Positions 7,298 through 15,350 of a stretch of DNA of 64,000 nucleotides are shown here, in pieces. This stretch comes from Planococcus sp. MER TA 32b. GTDB lineage: Bacteria; Bacillota; Bacilli; Bacillales_A; Planococcaceae. A model generated the notes under the pieces. It saw only the letters and a program-made list of their open reading frames with translations. It ran no database searches and was not told where the DNA came from. Both the position numbers and the translations under genes were made by a program. Where the stretch lies: the NCBI GenBank assembly GCA_023715185.1, contig JAMCAN010000004.1, positions 1 to 64,000 on the forward strand. Reading direction: 5' to 3'. Within the stretch, counting starts at the first letter, position 1. Every line of letters starts with the position of its first letter.

Positions 7298-7768
7298 TTA
7301 TTTTTTAACGACTTCTGTGAAAAATTCCTCGATATTCTCTTTTGGCTGCGATCCGACCCAGCGTGAAACTTCTTCGCCGTTTTCATAATGGACCAGTGTC
7401 GGTGTCGCTTCGATGAAATAATCCGTCCAGCCCTGTTCATACTCTAACAGATTGTATTGAAGGACGTCTACATCCATATCTTCGGCAACCGGCATCAAAA
7501 CAGGTGTAGTGTTCTGGCAATGCACACATGTCGGACTGAAGAAATAAACCGTAGTCGGCTCGCCGCTTTCAATCTGTTCAGCAACATCATCCGGCAAGGC
7601 GATGTTCTGATAATTTTCGTCATCCAGCTGGTCAATGGTTGCGGGATCCAAGTCATCCGTATCGTATGGGTTATTTGCCAGTTTCTCGTTTTGTGACATC
7701 TGCGTAAGAACAATGATCAAAGCGAAAATGGCGAGCACAGCGCCCCCGATGATAAGCATTTTTTTCAA
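7298..7768 (-). CDS. membrane-anchored thioredoxin-like protein
   Basis: 156 aa with an uncleaved N-terminal anchor (residues about 3-23) and an extracytoplasmic thioredoxin fold. The active site is CVHC in FFSPTCVHCQ, and the cis-proline is in EATPTLVHY. Start is TTG 7768, since AAGGAGG lies 9 nt upstream; the internal ATG at 7759 is too far from it. It follows bdbC with no gap. The pair therefore looks like an exported thiol-disulfide couple, with the quinone-linked BdbC reoxidising this thioredoxin (inference from B. subtilis Bdb proteins). Confidence 0.9.
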   Translation of the reverse strand: MKKMLIIGGAVLAIFALIIVLTQMSQNEKLANNPYDTDDLDPATIDQLDDENYQNIALPDDVAEQIESGEPTTVYFFSPTCVHCQNTTPVLMPVAEDMDVDVLQYNLLEYEQGWTDYFIEATPTLVHYENGEEVSRWVGSQPKENIEEFFTEVVKK

Positions 7769-7769
7769 T

Positions 7770-8195
7770 TTAGTTTTCCTCCTTGATTGTTTTCAGCAAA
7801 TAAATGCTCATTCCAGCTATTAAAATGAATGCGATAAGCGCTAAAAATGGAATGGTGATAAAGCCGAAATAATTGATGTACTGGCCGGTGCAGGGAACCT
7901 GTCCGCATGAAGGGGCGGAGTCAGACAGAAACGCCAGTTTTTGAATTCCGTAATGGTACAGGGAGATCATTCCTCCGATGCCTGATATAATCAGCGAAGT
8001 AAGCGCAATCCTGGCATTCTTTTGAAAATAAGCCACACCGACAACGATGAGCAGAGGATACATGAAAATACGCTGGATCCAGCAAAGCTCACACGGGATA
8101 TAACCGCGGACCTCAGAGAAATAAAGGGAGCCGGCAGTGGCAATGAGTGCGGTTGCCCAGATGCCCAGCAGAAGATTTTCTTGGATTTTCGTCAT
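7770..8195 (-). CDS. bdbC: disulfide bond formation protein BdbC (DsbB family)
   Basis: 141 aa with four predicted membrane helices. Both DsbB cysteine pairs are present: CELC in the first extracellular loop, and CGQVPC in the second. The enzyme passes electrons from thiol oxidases to the respiratory quinone pool, making disulfides in exported proteins. It forms an operon with the downstream thioredoxin-like gene, whose start lies just past its stop codon. A palindrome overlaps its likely promoter. Confidence 0.92.
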   Translation of the reverse strand: MTKIQENLLLGIWATALIATAGSLYFSEVRGYIPCELCWIQRIFMYPLLIVVGVAYFQKNARIALTSLIISGIGGMISLYHYGIQKLAFLSDSAPSCGQVPCTGQYINYFGFITIPFLALIAFILIAGMSIYLLKTIKEEN

Positions 8196-8228
8196 ATCTC
8201 AGGTCCTCTCTTGTTAAATAGCTACTAT

Positions 8229-8258
8229 AGAATTATAATTCTTTAGCTGGGGCAAGTA
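8229..8258 (-). promoter_or_regulatory. bdbC promoter with perfect palindrome
   Basis: On the minus strand, TTTACT and TATAAT are 17 nt apart. The -10 box lies inside the perfect 14-bp palindrome AGAATTATAATTCT (8229-8242), which looks like an operator. It resembles AT-rich PerR-type sites but does not match the 15-bp consensus. Confidence 0.4.
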
Positions 8259-8326
8259 AAATAATATTATCCTCCAGATATATCCGATATAATAAGATGT
8301 GATACTTTTGTGAAGGAGTGGCTAAT

Positions 8327-9871
8327 GTGGCAGAACAATTCGATTTATCCCATTTTGAAAAGAGCATGATCATCCGCGAGATGACCTATGCTGATATAAA
8401 TGCCATTCTAGAGATGCAGCGTTTATGTTTTCCAGGCATGGAGCCATGGGAAGAAGAACAGCTAAGAAGCCATCTGGGCGTATTTCCACAAGGCCAGTTG
8501 GTAGCAGAACTTGACGGCAAAGTAATTGGTTCATGTTCGAGCTTATTGATAAATTTTGATGAATATGATGATCGGCATACTTGGGACGACGTTACTGATG
8601 GCGGTTATATTACAAACCATAATCAGGACGGATACAATATGTATGGCATCGAAGTGATGGTGCATCCAGAATATCGCCGCATGCAGGTTGGGCAGCGCCT
8701 TTATGAAGCCCGCAAGGAATTGGCTCGGGAGCTGAATTTGAAGTCGATCATCATCGGCGGACGGATTCCGAACTACCATAAGCATGCGGATGAAATGTCG
8801 CCGCGTGAATATGTCGATGCGGTATCCCGCCATAAAATCTACGATCCAGTACTTACATTCCAATTAATGAATGGCTTCCAGCTGATGCGCATCAACCCGA
8901 ATTACCTGAAGGATGACAAAGCTTCCGGAAAATACGCGACATTGATGGAATGGAATAACGTCGACTACAAACCGGTTTCCAAACGGCATTTCAAGACGAG
9001 CCTGCCGGTCCGTATTTGTGTTGTCCAATATCTGATGCGCGCCATTGAATCGTTCGATGACCTGGCGAACCAGGTGGAATACTTTGTCGATGTGGCATCT
9101 GATGCGCATTCCGATTTTGTTGTTTTCCCTGAAATCTTCACAACCCAGCTGATGTCGTTCCTGAACGAACCATCGCCGAGCCAGGCAGTTCGCAAGCTGA
9201 CTGAATATACACCGCAGTACATTGAACTCTTCACCGATCTTGCAGTCCGCTACAACATCAATATCATTGGCGGTTCGCATTTCGTAAAAGAAGAAGACGA
9301 TGAAATCTACAACATCGCTTACCTGTTCCGCCGGGACGGATCCATCGATAAACAGTACAAAATCCACATTACGCCGAATGAGCGGAAGTGGTGGGGCATT
9401 TCCGCTGGGGATTCAGTCCGCGTATTCGATACCGATTGCGGCAAAATCGCGATCCAGATCTGCTATGACATCGAATTTCCGGAACTTGCGCGCATCGCGA
9501 CAGATATGGGAGCGAATATCATCTTCTCACCATTCTGTACAGAAGACCGCCAAGGCTATTTGCGTGTCCGTTACTGCGCGCAGGCGCGTGCTGTCGAGAA
9601 CCAGATCTATACGGTCATCTCAGGTACAGTCGGCAACTTGCCGCAAACCGAGAACATGGATATCCAATATGCGCAATCAGGCATTTTTGCTCCATCGGAT
9701 TTCGAGTTTGCACGCGACGGCATCGTCGGTGAAACAAATGCCAATCTTGAAATGGTCCTGATCGGGGATGTGGATTTGGAAATCCTTCGCCGCCAGCGCC
9801 AGAACGGTACGGTAAAACAATTGAAAGACCGCAGACATGATGTCTACCGCGTCGAGTATAAGAAAGATTAA
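8327..9871 (+). CDS. yhcX: YhcX-like fusion: GNAT acetyltransferase + nitrilase-superfamily amidohydrolase
   Basis: 514 aa, same length and domain order as B. subtilis YhcX. Residues about 15-210 form a GNAT domain (EVMVHPEYRRMQVGQRLYEA is the acetyl-CoA loop). Residues about 225-500 form a carbon-nitrogen hydrolase with the triad Glu269 (VFPEIF), Lys345 (QYKIHITPNE) and Cys379 (QICYDIEFPE). Family members are linked to amide or N-acyl substrates, and the biochemical role is not settled. GAAGGAG fits the GTG at 8327 better than the GTG at 8318. A TATAAT at 8288-8293 is a plausible -10. pgcA and yhcYZ follow, as in B. subtilis but without the glp genes. Confidence 0.93.
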   Translation: MAEQFDLSHFEKSMIIREMTYADINAILEMQRLCFPGMEPWEEEQLRSHLGVFPQGQLVAELDGKVIGSCSSLLINFDEYDDRHTWDDVTDGGYITNHNQDGYNMYGIEVMVHPEYRRMQVGQRLYEARKELARELNLKSIIIGGRIPNYHKHADEMSPREYVDAVSRHKIYDPVLTFQLMNGFQLMRINPNYLKDDKASGKYATLMEWNNVDYKPVSKRHFKTSLPVRICVVQYLMRAIESFDDLANQVEYFVDVASDAHSDFVVFPEIFTTQLMSFLNEPSPSQAVRKLTEYTPQYIELFTDLAVRYNINIIGGSHFVKEEDDEIYNIAYLFRRDGSIDKQYKIHITPNERKWWGISAGDSVRVFDTDCGKIAIQICYDIEFPELARIATDMGANIIFSPFCTEDRQGYLRVRYCAQARAVENQIYTVISGTVGNLPQTENMDIQYAQSGIFAPSDFEFARDGIVGETNANLEMVLIGDVDLEILRRQRQNGTVKQLKDRRHDVYRVEYKKD

Positions 9872-9900
9872 AATCCATCCAAACAAATGAAATTCCTGGA

Positions 9901-9930
9901 CAGCTTCCTGATGGAGGCGGTTTTTTTTCT
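9901..9930 (+). terminator. terminator of yhcX
   Basis: GCTTCC pairs with GGAGGC across TGAT, followed by eight T residues. Confidence 0.75.
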
Positions 9931-9993
9931 TCATTTTTGGTAAACTGGAAATAGACAGAATAAGTTGTACGTATCATGGATGGAGGGTTCATT

Positions 9994-11697
9994 ATGAATT
10001 GGAAAGAACGAATCAAACGCTGGCTGGATCACGAAGGGCTGGATGAAGATACAAGAAAATCACTGGATCTATTACAGGAAGACGAAAAATTGGCGGAAGA
10101 CGCATTTTATCAGGATCTTACTTTTGGTACAGGAGGCATGCGCGGAGAAATAGGACCGGGCACAAACCGCATGAATGTTTACACAGTACGCAAGGCATCA
10201 CAGGGCATTGCGGATTACATAAAGTCGAACGGGGAAGAAGCGATGGCCCGGGGAATCGTCATTGCTTACGACAGCCGCCGCATGTCACCCGAATTTGCGG
10301 AAGAAGCCGCAAAAACGTTTGCATCGAATGGAATCCACACATATTTATACAGCGGCACACGCACGACGCCCCAATTGTCCTTCAGTGTCCGCTATTTGCA
10401 CGCGTTTATGGGCGTAGTGATCACGGCAAGCCACAACCCGCCGGAATACAATGGCTATAAAGTATACGGGGAAGACGGTGCGCAATTAAATCTGGAAGAC
10501 GCGGACCGGGTCATCGAATTCGTCAGCAACGTGGAAGATGAATTGACGATTGTCAACGATAGCTTCAAACCGGAACTGCTGGTGACAGTGGGGGATTCTG
10601 TCGATCAGGCATATCTGGCGAATGCTTTGACTGTTCGGGAACAGCCAGCTGCGTCGCCGATTCAGGCGGTATTCACGCCGCTTCACGGCGCATCCGGTGC
10701 AACCGTTCAGCAGCTGCTCCAAAAAGCTGGGTACACGGATGTCACTTATGTTGCGGAACAGATGGAACCGAATGGTGAGTTTCCGACTGTAACGTCTCCT
10801 AATCCGGAAGAAGCGGGAGCATTTGAATTGGCGAAGAAATATGGCAAAGAAGCCGGTGCTGATTTATTGATCGCAGTAGATCCTGACGGGGACCGCGTCG
10901 GTATCGCTGTAACAAATGGCGAGCATTACGAATTGCTGTCAGGCAATCAGACCGGCGCCATCCTGATAGAGTATTTATTGAGCCAGAAAAAGGCAAAAGG
11001 TGAACTTCCTGACAATGGCCGTATTTTCAAAACGATTGTAACATCCGAATTCGGTCGTGCGGTGGGTGACTCTTACGGAGTCAAAACCACTGATGTCCTG
11101 ACCGGCTTTAAATTCATCGGTGAAAAGCTGAGAGAGAATGACAGCACTGGAGAATTCGAATTTCTATTCGGCTACGAAGAAAGCTATGGTTATTTGATCC
11201 GCGATTTTGCACGCGACAAAGATGCGGTGCAATCGGTGCTGCTTCTTGTTGAAGCGGCGGCATATTACAAGACACAGGGCAAGAACCTGCACGATGTGCT
11301 GGTCGAATTATACAATCGCCACGGCTGGTACCGGGAAGCATTGGTGTCCGTGACGAAAAAAGGAGCGGACGGCGCGCGGGAAATCCAGTCGCTGTTGAGC
11401 GGTATGCGCCAGAACCCGCTGCAGTCCATTGCCGGAATTGCAGTAGCTTCGATAGAGGATTATGAAACGCAGAATCGGATCTTCACGGATTTGGATAAGA
11501 GCGAAAAGATCGAACTGCCGCAGGCTAATGTTCTGAAATATTTCCTGGAAGACGGATCCTGGGTATGCCTGCGTCCAAGCGGCACGGAGCCAAAAGTGAA
11601 ATTCTATTTCAGTGTCAAAGGGGAGACGGAACAGGAAAGCGACGAAAAACTGGAATTGATCAAGGAATCTTTCCTTGATGCAGTGAATAACAGGTAA
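9994..11697 (+). CDS. pgcA: alpha-phosphoglucomutase / phospho-sugar mutase PgcA
   Basis: 567 aa. Interconverts glucose-6-P and glucose-1-P, feeding UDP-glucose for teichoic acids and glycolipids. The phosphoserine loop is in VITASHNPPEYNGYKVYG, the Mg site is in DPDGDRVGIA, the sugar-binding loop is FGYEESYGYL, and the phosphate-binding loop is RPSGTEPKVKFY. Start at ATG 9994 with GGAGGG about 8 nt upstream; the in-frame ATG at 9976 precedes that SD. The position next to yhcYZ is conserved with B. subtilis (yhxB). Confidence 0.95.
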   Translation: MNWKERIKRWLDHEGLDEDTRKSLDLLQEDEKLAEDAFYQDLTFGTGGMRGEIGPGTNRMNVYTVRKASQGIADYIKSNGEEAMARGIVIAYDSRRMSPEFAEEAAKTFASNGIHTYLYSGTRTTPQLSFSVRYLHAFMGVVITASHNPPEYNGYKVYGEDGAQLNLEDADRVIEFVSNVEDELTIVNDSFKPELLVTVGDSVDQAYLANALTVREQPAASPIQAVFTPLHGASGATVQQLLQKAGYTDVTYVAEQMEPNGEFPTVTSPNPEEAGAFELAKKYGKEAGADLLIAVDPDGDRVGIAVTNGEHYELLSGNQTGAILIEYLLSQKKAKGELPDNGRIFKTIVTSEFGRAVGDSYGVKTTDVLTGFKFIGEKLRENDSTGEFEFLFGYEESYGYLIRDFARDKDAVQSVLLLVEAAAYYKTQGKNLHDVLVELYNRHGWYREALVSVTKKGADGAREIQSLLSGMRQNPLQSIAGIAVASIEDYETQNRIFTDLDKSEKIELPQANVLKYFLEDGSWVCLRPSGTEPKVKFYFSVKGETEQESDEKLELIKESFLDAVNNR

Positions 11698-11701
11698 AGA
11701 G

Positions 11702-11856
11702 AAACTTCATTCAGTGGCGACGCTTCATCCCCACTGAATGTTAGTTGATCCAATCGGGTTTTTACGGTCAGTTGATCTTACGCTTTGGAAAAGCGTAAGT
11801 CTTACTGGCCGTTAATACGGGATAAATGAAGGGCTCCCTTAATGAGGGAGCTTTTC
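11702..11856. repeat. intergenic multi-hairpin element ending in a terminator
   Basis: The whole gap between pgcA and the kinase gene folds. First hairpin: CATTCAGTGG/CCACTGAATG (11708-11740). Second, a two-tier hairpin: ACGGTCAGT/ACTGGCCGT around CTTACGCTTT/AAGCGTAAG (11764-11812). Third, a terminator: GCTCCCT/AGGGAGC plus TTTT (11833-11855). The first two look like a dispersed non-coding element of Bacillales rather than a simple terminator, but copy number cannot be checked here. Confidence 0.6.
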
Positions 11857-11928
11857 TCATTCGAAAGTATGAGGCGCGAGATATGTGAAAACAGGTATGG
11901 TTGGAGTAACGATGATGAGGTGAAAAAC

Positions 11929-13044
11929 ATGAAGCTGAGCGAGCATTCGAACGTAATTCTGCTGAAGGAGATTGCAGAACTGCTCAATGAGGAAACGGAT
12001 ATGGAACGTATGCTGACGGGGGCTATCCGAAAGCTCTTGAACGGTTCGAATTTTGAAACAGCGTGGATTTTCTTTATTGACGGGGAAGGAAAGCACAAGC
12101 TCATGGCACAGGCGAATCTTCCTTCGGCGCTGGAGGAAGACGATTGCCGCCATCTTCAAAAAGGCGGCTGCTGGTGTGTCAAAAGATATCACGATGGCGA
12201 TCTGGAGAAAGCATCCAATATCATCGCCTGCCAGCGGATCGAGAATTCAATAGCGGAAAAGACCGGGGACCACGGCAATATCACGCATCACGCGACGGTG
12301 CCGCTGCAATCCGGAACGGAAAGGTTCGGCTTGCTGAATATTGCGGCGCCTGACCGGGAGCGTTTTTCCACGGACGAACTGGCATTGCTGGAATCCGTCG
12401 CTTTTCAGATCGGCTCCGCCATCAAACGCATCGGTCTGACCAAGCAGGAGCAGGAACTGGCGCTCGTGACCGAGCGAAATAGACTGGCCCGGGATCTCCA
12501 TGATTCAGTCAATCAATTGCTGTTTTCCGTAACGCTCACCGCAAGAGGGGGCGTGGAAATGTCGGAGGAGCCGGCAATCCGGGAGACATTCAGTGATATT
12601 CAGCACCTGACACAGGAAGCGCTGAATGAAATGCGCGCGCTGATCTGGCAGCTTCGGCCCAAAGGACTCGAAAGCGGCTTGCTTGAAGGGATAAAAGGCT
12701 ACGCCGATATGCTTGGCCTTGAGCTTGAAACAAAAGTGAACGGCGTCATCCAGCTTCCTTCAAGAATCGAAGAGACTTTATTCCGCATTGCGCAGGAAGC
12801 ATTGAATAATATCCGGAAACATGCCGGTACAGACCGGGGACAATTATTCCTGTCGGTTACACAGACGGACGTGCTCCTTGTGCTGAAAGATGAAGGCAGA
12901 GGATTTGTGATGGATGAAAAGCTGTACATTCCATCGATCGGGATGCTGAGCATGAAAGAACGGGCGAAATCCGAAGGCGGAACAGTCGAATGGTCCAGCG
13001 CAATGAATAAAGGGACGGAAATTCTTGTGAGAATTCCTTATTAA
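11929..13044 (+). CDS. yhcY: GAF-domain sensor histidine kinase YhcY
   Basis: 371 aa, NarL-type (HisKA_3) kinase without membrane segments. A GAF domain covers about residues 15-165. The dimerisation block RNRLARDLHDSVNQLLFS contains the phospho-acceptor His191. The ATPase has EALNNIRKHAG (N box) and LKDEGRGF. Start at ATG 11929 (GATGAGGTG upstream). Its response regulator follows after 18 nt, as in B. subtilis yhcYZ. The GAF domain contains the run KGGCWCVKRYHDG with two cysteines, hinting at a bound ligand or redox cofactor (inference). Confidence 0.92.
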   Translation: MKLSEHSNVILLKEIAELLNEETDMERMLTGAIRKLLNGSNFETAWIFFIDGEGKHKLMAQANLPSALEEDDCRHLQKGGCWCVKRYHDGDLEKASNIIACQRIENSIAEKTGDHGNITHHATVPLQSGTERFGLLNIAAPDRERFSTDELALLESVAFQIGSAIKRIGLTKQEQELALVTERNRLARDLHDSVNQLLFSVTLTARGGVEMSEEPAIRETFSDIQHLTQEALNEMRALIWQLRPKGLESGLLEGIKGYADMLGLELETKVNGVIQLPSRIEETLFRIAQEALNNIRKHAGTDRGQLFLSVTQTDVLLVLKDEGRGFVMDEKLYIPSIGMLSMKERAKSEGGTVEWSSAMNKGTEILVRIPY

Positions 13045-13062
13045 GGAAAGGGGGATGGAATG

Positions 13063-13701
13063 ATGAAAGTGTTAATAGCGGATGATCACCATGTGGTCAG
13101 GAGAGGGCTGTTATTTTTTCTGAAGACACAGAAAGATATTGAAGTGGTCGGTGAAGCGGTCAATGGTAAGGAAGCGGTCGAAATGGCTGCGAAACTCCGG
13201 CCTGATATCGTGTTGATGGATTTGGTGATGCCTGTGATGGACGGGATTCAGGCAACACGCAAAATAAAAGAAAAGCATCCTGAAATCATTGTCCTGATGC
13301 TGACCAGCTTTTCGGATCGTGACCACATCGTGCCGGCGATCGAAGCGGGAGCGGCGGGCTATCAATTAAAAGACATCGAACCGGATGAACTGGTGGAATC
13401 GTTGCGAAGCTTGATGAGAGGCGAGAATACGCTGCATCCGAAAGCGACATCGGAATTGATGAAAGGGCCGGCAGAACCAGCACCTCATACCGTCAATTTT
13501 TTGACGCCGCGCGAAAAAGAAGTGCTGGCGGAGCTGACGAAAGGGAAAAGCAACCGGGAAATCGCGTCTGCGTTGTATGTGACAGAGAAAACGGTGAAGA
13601 CGCATATTTCGAATATCTTTACGAAGCTTGAAGTACAGGACCGCACACAGGCTGCTCTTTATGCGGTAAAGCATGGACTGACAGAAGCGGGGATGGAATA
13701 G
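13063..13701 (+). CDS. yhcZ: NarL/LuxR-family response regulator YhcZ
   Basis: 212 aa. The receiver domain has acidic residues in IADDHH, the phospho-acceptor Asp53 in VLMDLVMPVMDG, and the conserved Lys in YQLKDI. The C-terminal LuxR-type helix-turn-helix runs from LTPREKEVLAELTKGKSNRE through EKTVKTHISNIFTKL. Two adjacent ATGs (13060, 13063) are possible; the second has the better distance from GGAAAGGGGG. Partner of YhcY; targets unknown. Confidence 0.93.
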   Translation: MKVLIADDHHVVRRGLLFFLKTQKDIEVVGEAVNGKEAVEMAAKLRPDIVLMDLVMPVMDGIQATRKIKEKHPEIIVLMLTSFSDRDHIVPAIEAGAAGYQLKDIEPDELVESLRSLMRGENTLHPKATSELMKGPAEPAPHTVNFLTPREKEVLAELTKGKSNREIASALYVTEKTVKTHISNIFTKLEVQDRTQAALYAVKHGLTEAGME

Positions 13702-13704
13702 AAA

Positions 13705-13910
13705 AGAGGCAAGAAACCGACACTTCTAAAATCATTTCGCTTTAGGCGGACGCGTTCCGCAGGGAGCTGCCTGAGCCTCCTCAGTCGCTACGAAAACCGA
13801 TGCTCCTGCATCGCTGCGCTGCTTCGTCGCAAAGACTTAGCCTCGCAAGTGTCGGCTAATGTCTTCGAAGCTGTTTTGCGGAATATCGGCTTTAAAACTA
13901 TATTTTTCTC
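13705..13910. repeat. dispersed intergenic repeat, copy related to 47.9-48.2 kb
   Basis: A non-coding stretch of about 200 bp. It shares GAAGCTgTTTTGCGGAATATCG-type sequence (13867-13891, 23 of 25 identical, same orientation) and a 27-bp GCATCGCTGCGCT(a)GCTTCGTCGC-type block (13808-13834, opposite orientation) with the region at 48138-48212. It resembles the GC-richer repeats commonly seen between Bacillaceae genes (rich in GCCTCCTC and GCTCCTGC words). Confidence 0.65.
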
Positions 13911-13917
13911 GACAAGC

Positions 13918-13955
13918 AGAGGCAAGACGCATCCAATGCGTCTTGCCTCTTTTCA
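13918..13955. terminator. bidirectional terminator for rsgA / yhcZ side
   Basis: AGAGGCAAGACGCAT pairs perfectly with ATGCGTCTTGCCTCT around a 3-nt loop, with T residues after it on the plus strand and an A-poor flank on the other. Confidence 0.85.
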
Positions 13956-13962
13956 TTTCTTT

Positions 13963-15018
13963 TCAGCGTTTTTTGACCGGACGCTTACGTGAATCTTTGG
14001 TAATCTGCTTCCACTTCGAGCGTTCAGCTTTTTGTGCTGCCAGATCGCTTTTGCGTTCCATATGGGCAAGTTCCCGTTTCAGTTTCAGATAGCTGCGGAA
14101 GCGGTCGGGCTGAAGTTCACCTGTTTCAAGCGCTTCCCGGATGGCGCAGCCGGGTTCATTGCCATGGGCGCAATCACGGAAACGGCAGGCGTCCGCCAAC
14201 GTTTCCACATCCGTAAAGCCGGATTCCACGCCTTCGGAATAATCACCGAGCTGAAATTCCCGCATTCCCGGTGTATCGATCAGCAGACCGCCGCTTGGCA
14301 GCAGCACCATCTCGCGGTGCGTTGTCGTGTGGCGTCCTTTGCTGTCATCTTCCCGGATTTCCTGGACTGCCATCAGTTCGGTGCCGGCGAGCGCATTGAT
14401 CAGGGAGGATTTGCCGACGCCGGAGGAACCGAGCAAAGCTCCTGTTTTGGAACCGGCAAGCACATTCTGCAAATCAGCGATTCCTTCCATTGTGACACTG
14501 GAAACGGTATGGAGCGGTACACCGAAAGCGACCGATTCCACTTCTTTTATATAAGGCTCGATGTCGTCACATTGATCGCTCTTGGTCAATACGATTACCG
14601 GATTAGCACCTGAATCCCAAGTGGCCAGCAAATAACGTTCAAGCCGCCGGACATTGAAGTCGTGGTTCAAAGACATCACGAGGAACGCGTAGTCAACGTT
14701 GACCGCAATCGTCTGGATATCGGAAGTTTCACCTGCTGCTTTACGTGAGAAACTGGAGATGCGGGGAAGGACTTGATGAATGATCCCTTTTTCTTCACCC
14801 GGCATCTGTTCCACTGCCACCCAGTCGCCGACACTGGGGAATTCTGGCTTCGCATGGCTGTGCCTGTATTTTCCGGACAGCGAACAGAGCCATTCGCCGT
14901 GATCTGTAACTACGCGATAAAGGTTTTTATGTTCGAGCACCACACGTCCCGGTGCACCGTTTGTTTCAATTTTTTCCTGCCAGTTTTCATTCCAGCCGTA
15001 CTTTTCAATAATTGTCAA
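13963..15018 (-). CDS. rsgA: circularly permuted ribosome-assembly GTPase RsgA (YjeQ family)
   Basis: 351 aa. An N-terminal OB fold (residues about 25-80) is followed by a permuted GTPase with motif order G4-G1-G3: LTKSD about 144-148, GSSGVGKSS about 197-205, then LLIDTPGMREF. It closes with a C-terminal zinc knuckle (CRFRDCAHGNEPGC). RsgA matures the 30S subunit. Start is TTG 15018, because GGAGG at 15027-15031 would lie inside the frame if TTG 15033 were used. Bacillales normally carry the main rsgA next to prkC, so this lone copy may be a second paralogue. A leader ORF and terminator lie upstream. Confidence 0.9.
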   Translation of the reverse strand: MTIIEKYGWNENWQEKIETNGAPGRVVLEHKNLYRVVTDHGEWLCSLSGKYRHSHAKPEFPSVGDWVAVEQMPGEEKGIIHQVLPRISSFSRKAAGETSDIQTIAVNVDYAFLVMSLNHDFNVRRLERYLLATWDSGANPVIVLTKSDQCDDIEPYIKEVESVAFGVPLHTVSSVTMEGIADLQNVLAGSKTGALLGSSGVGKSSLINALAGTELMAVQEIREDDSKGRHTTTHREMVLLPSGGLLIDTPGMREFQLGDYSEGVESGFTDVETLADACRFRDCAHGNEPGCAIREALETGELQPDRFRSYLKLKRELAHMERKSDLAAQKAERSKWKQITKDSRKRPVKKR

Positions 15019-15046
15019 TTTGAGTTCCTCCAATTTTTATGCATAA

Positions 15047-15088
15047 TAAAAAACCATGGATGCGTCTTGCAAATCGCAGTCCATGGTT
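15047..15088 (-). terminator. leader terminator upstream of rsgA
   Basis: Read on the minus strand, ACCATGGA pairs with TCCATGGT around an inner TGCG/CGCA pairing, then six T residues. It lies between the leader ORF at 15116-15184 and the rsgA SD, so rsgA transcription must read through it. Confidence 0.8.
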
Positions 15089-15115
15089 CCCGGGCATAAT
15101 GGAAGAAGCGTATCG

Positions 15116-15184
15116 TCAGCGATACACGGAGCGGGATACTATAGACTGGATTTGCTGTTTTGCTGCAATGATATGAATAGCCAT
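15116..15184 (-). CDS. 22-aa leader ORF upstream of rsgA
   Basis: A 22-codon frame starting MAIHIIAAKQQIQS and ending SRSVYR. Its strong SD (AGAGGTGGGG) directly precedes the ATG. The stop codon sits in the loop of a perfect hairpin GTATCG-CTGA-CGATAC (about 15109-15124). A terminator follows, then rsgA. The arrangement is that of leader peptides controlling genes by ribosome-dependent attenuation, but a small independent protein cannot be excluded. I do not recognise the sequence. Confidence 0.65.
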   Translation of the reverse strand: MAIHIIAAKQQIQSIVSRSVYR

Positions 15185-15208
15185 AATACCCCACCTCTTT
15201 CCTCAAGT

Positions 15209-15244
15209 TATCTTAAAGATACCTGATAATTTTTAAATGGTCAA
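15209..15244 (-). promoter_or_regulatory. sigma-A promoter of the rsgA leader, with palindrome at -10
   Basis: Minus-strand TTGACC (15239-15244) and TATCTT (15216-15221) have a 17-nt spacer. The palindrome TATCTTAAAGATA (15209-15221) covers the -10 region and may be an operator. Confidence 0.65.
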
Positions 15245-15303
15245 TCTATTTTTTATTCATGATTCCAATTTTTAAGATAATTCAGCAGAAGGCTTTCAAA
15301 GTC

Positions 15304-15332
15304 TTGCAAACATTCAGGAGAAACGCTACCAT
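15304..15332 (+). promoter_or_regulatory. promoter of acyl-CoA dehydrogenase operon
   Basis: TTGCAA (15304-15309) and TACCAT (15327-15332) are 17 nt apart. A TetR-type palindrome lies just downstream of the expected transcription start. Confidence 0.45.
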
Positions 15333-15350
15333 TAAATTAATATTCTGAAC

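Noticed and set aside
6680-7366. A 228-codon plus-strand frame opposite the pseudouridine synthase gene
   Set aside because: It is the mirror of a well-conserved minus-strand gene and has no family resemblance or SD.
15015-15206. A 63-codon minus-strand frame over the rsgA leader
   Set aside because: It runs through the leader terminator in another frame, and the SD at 15187-15196 clearly serves the 22-codon ORF.
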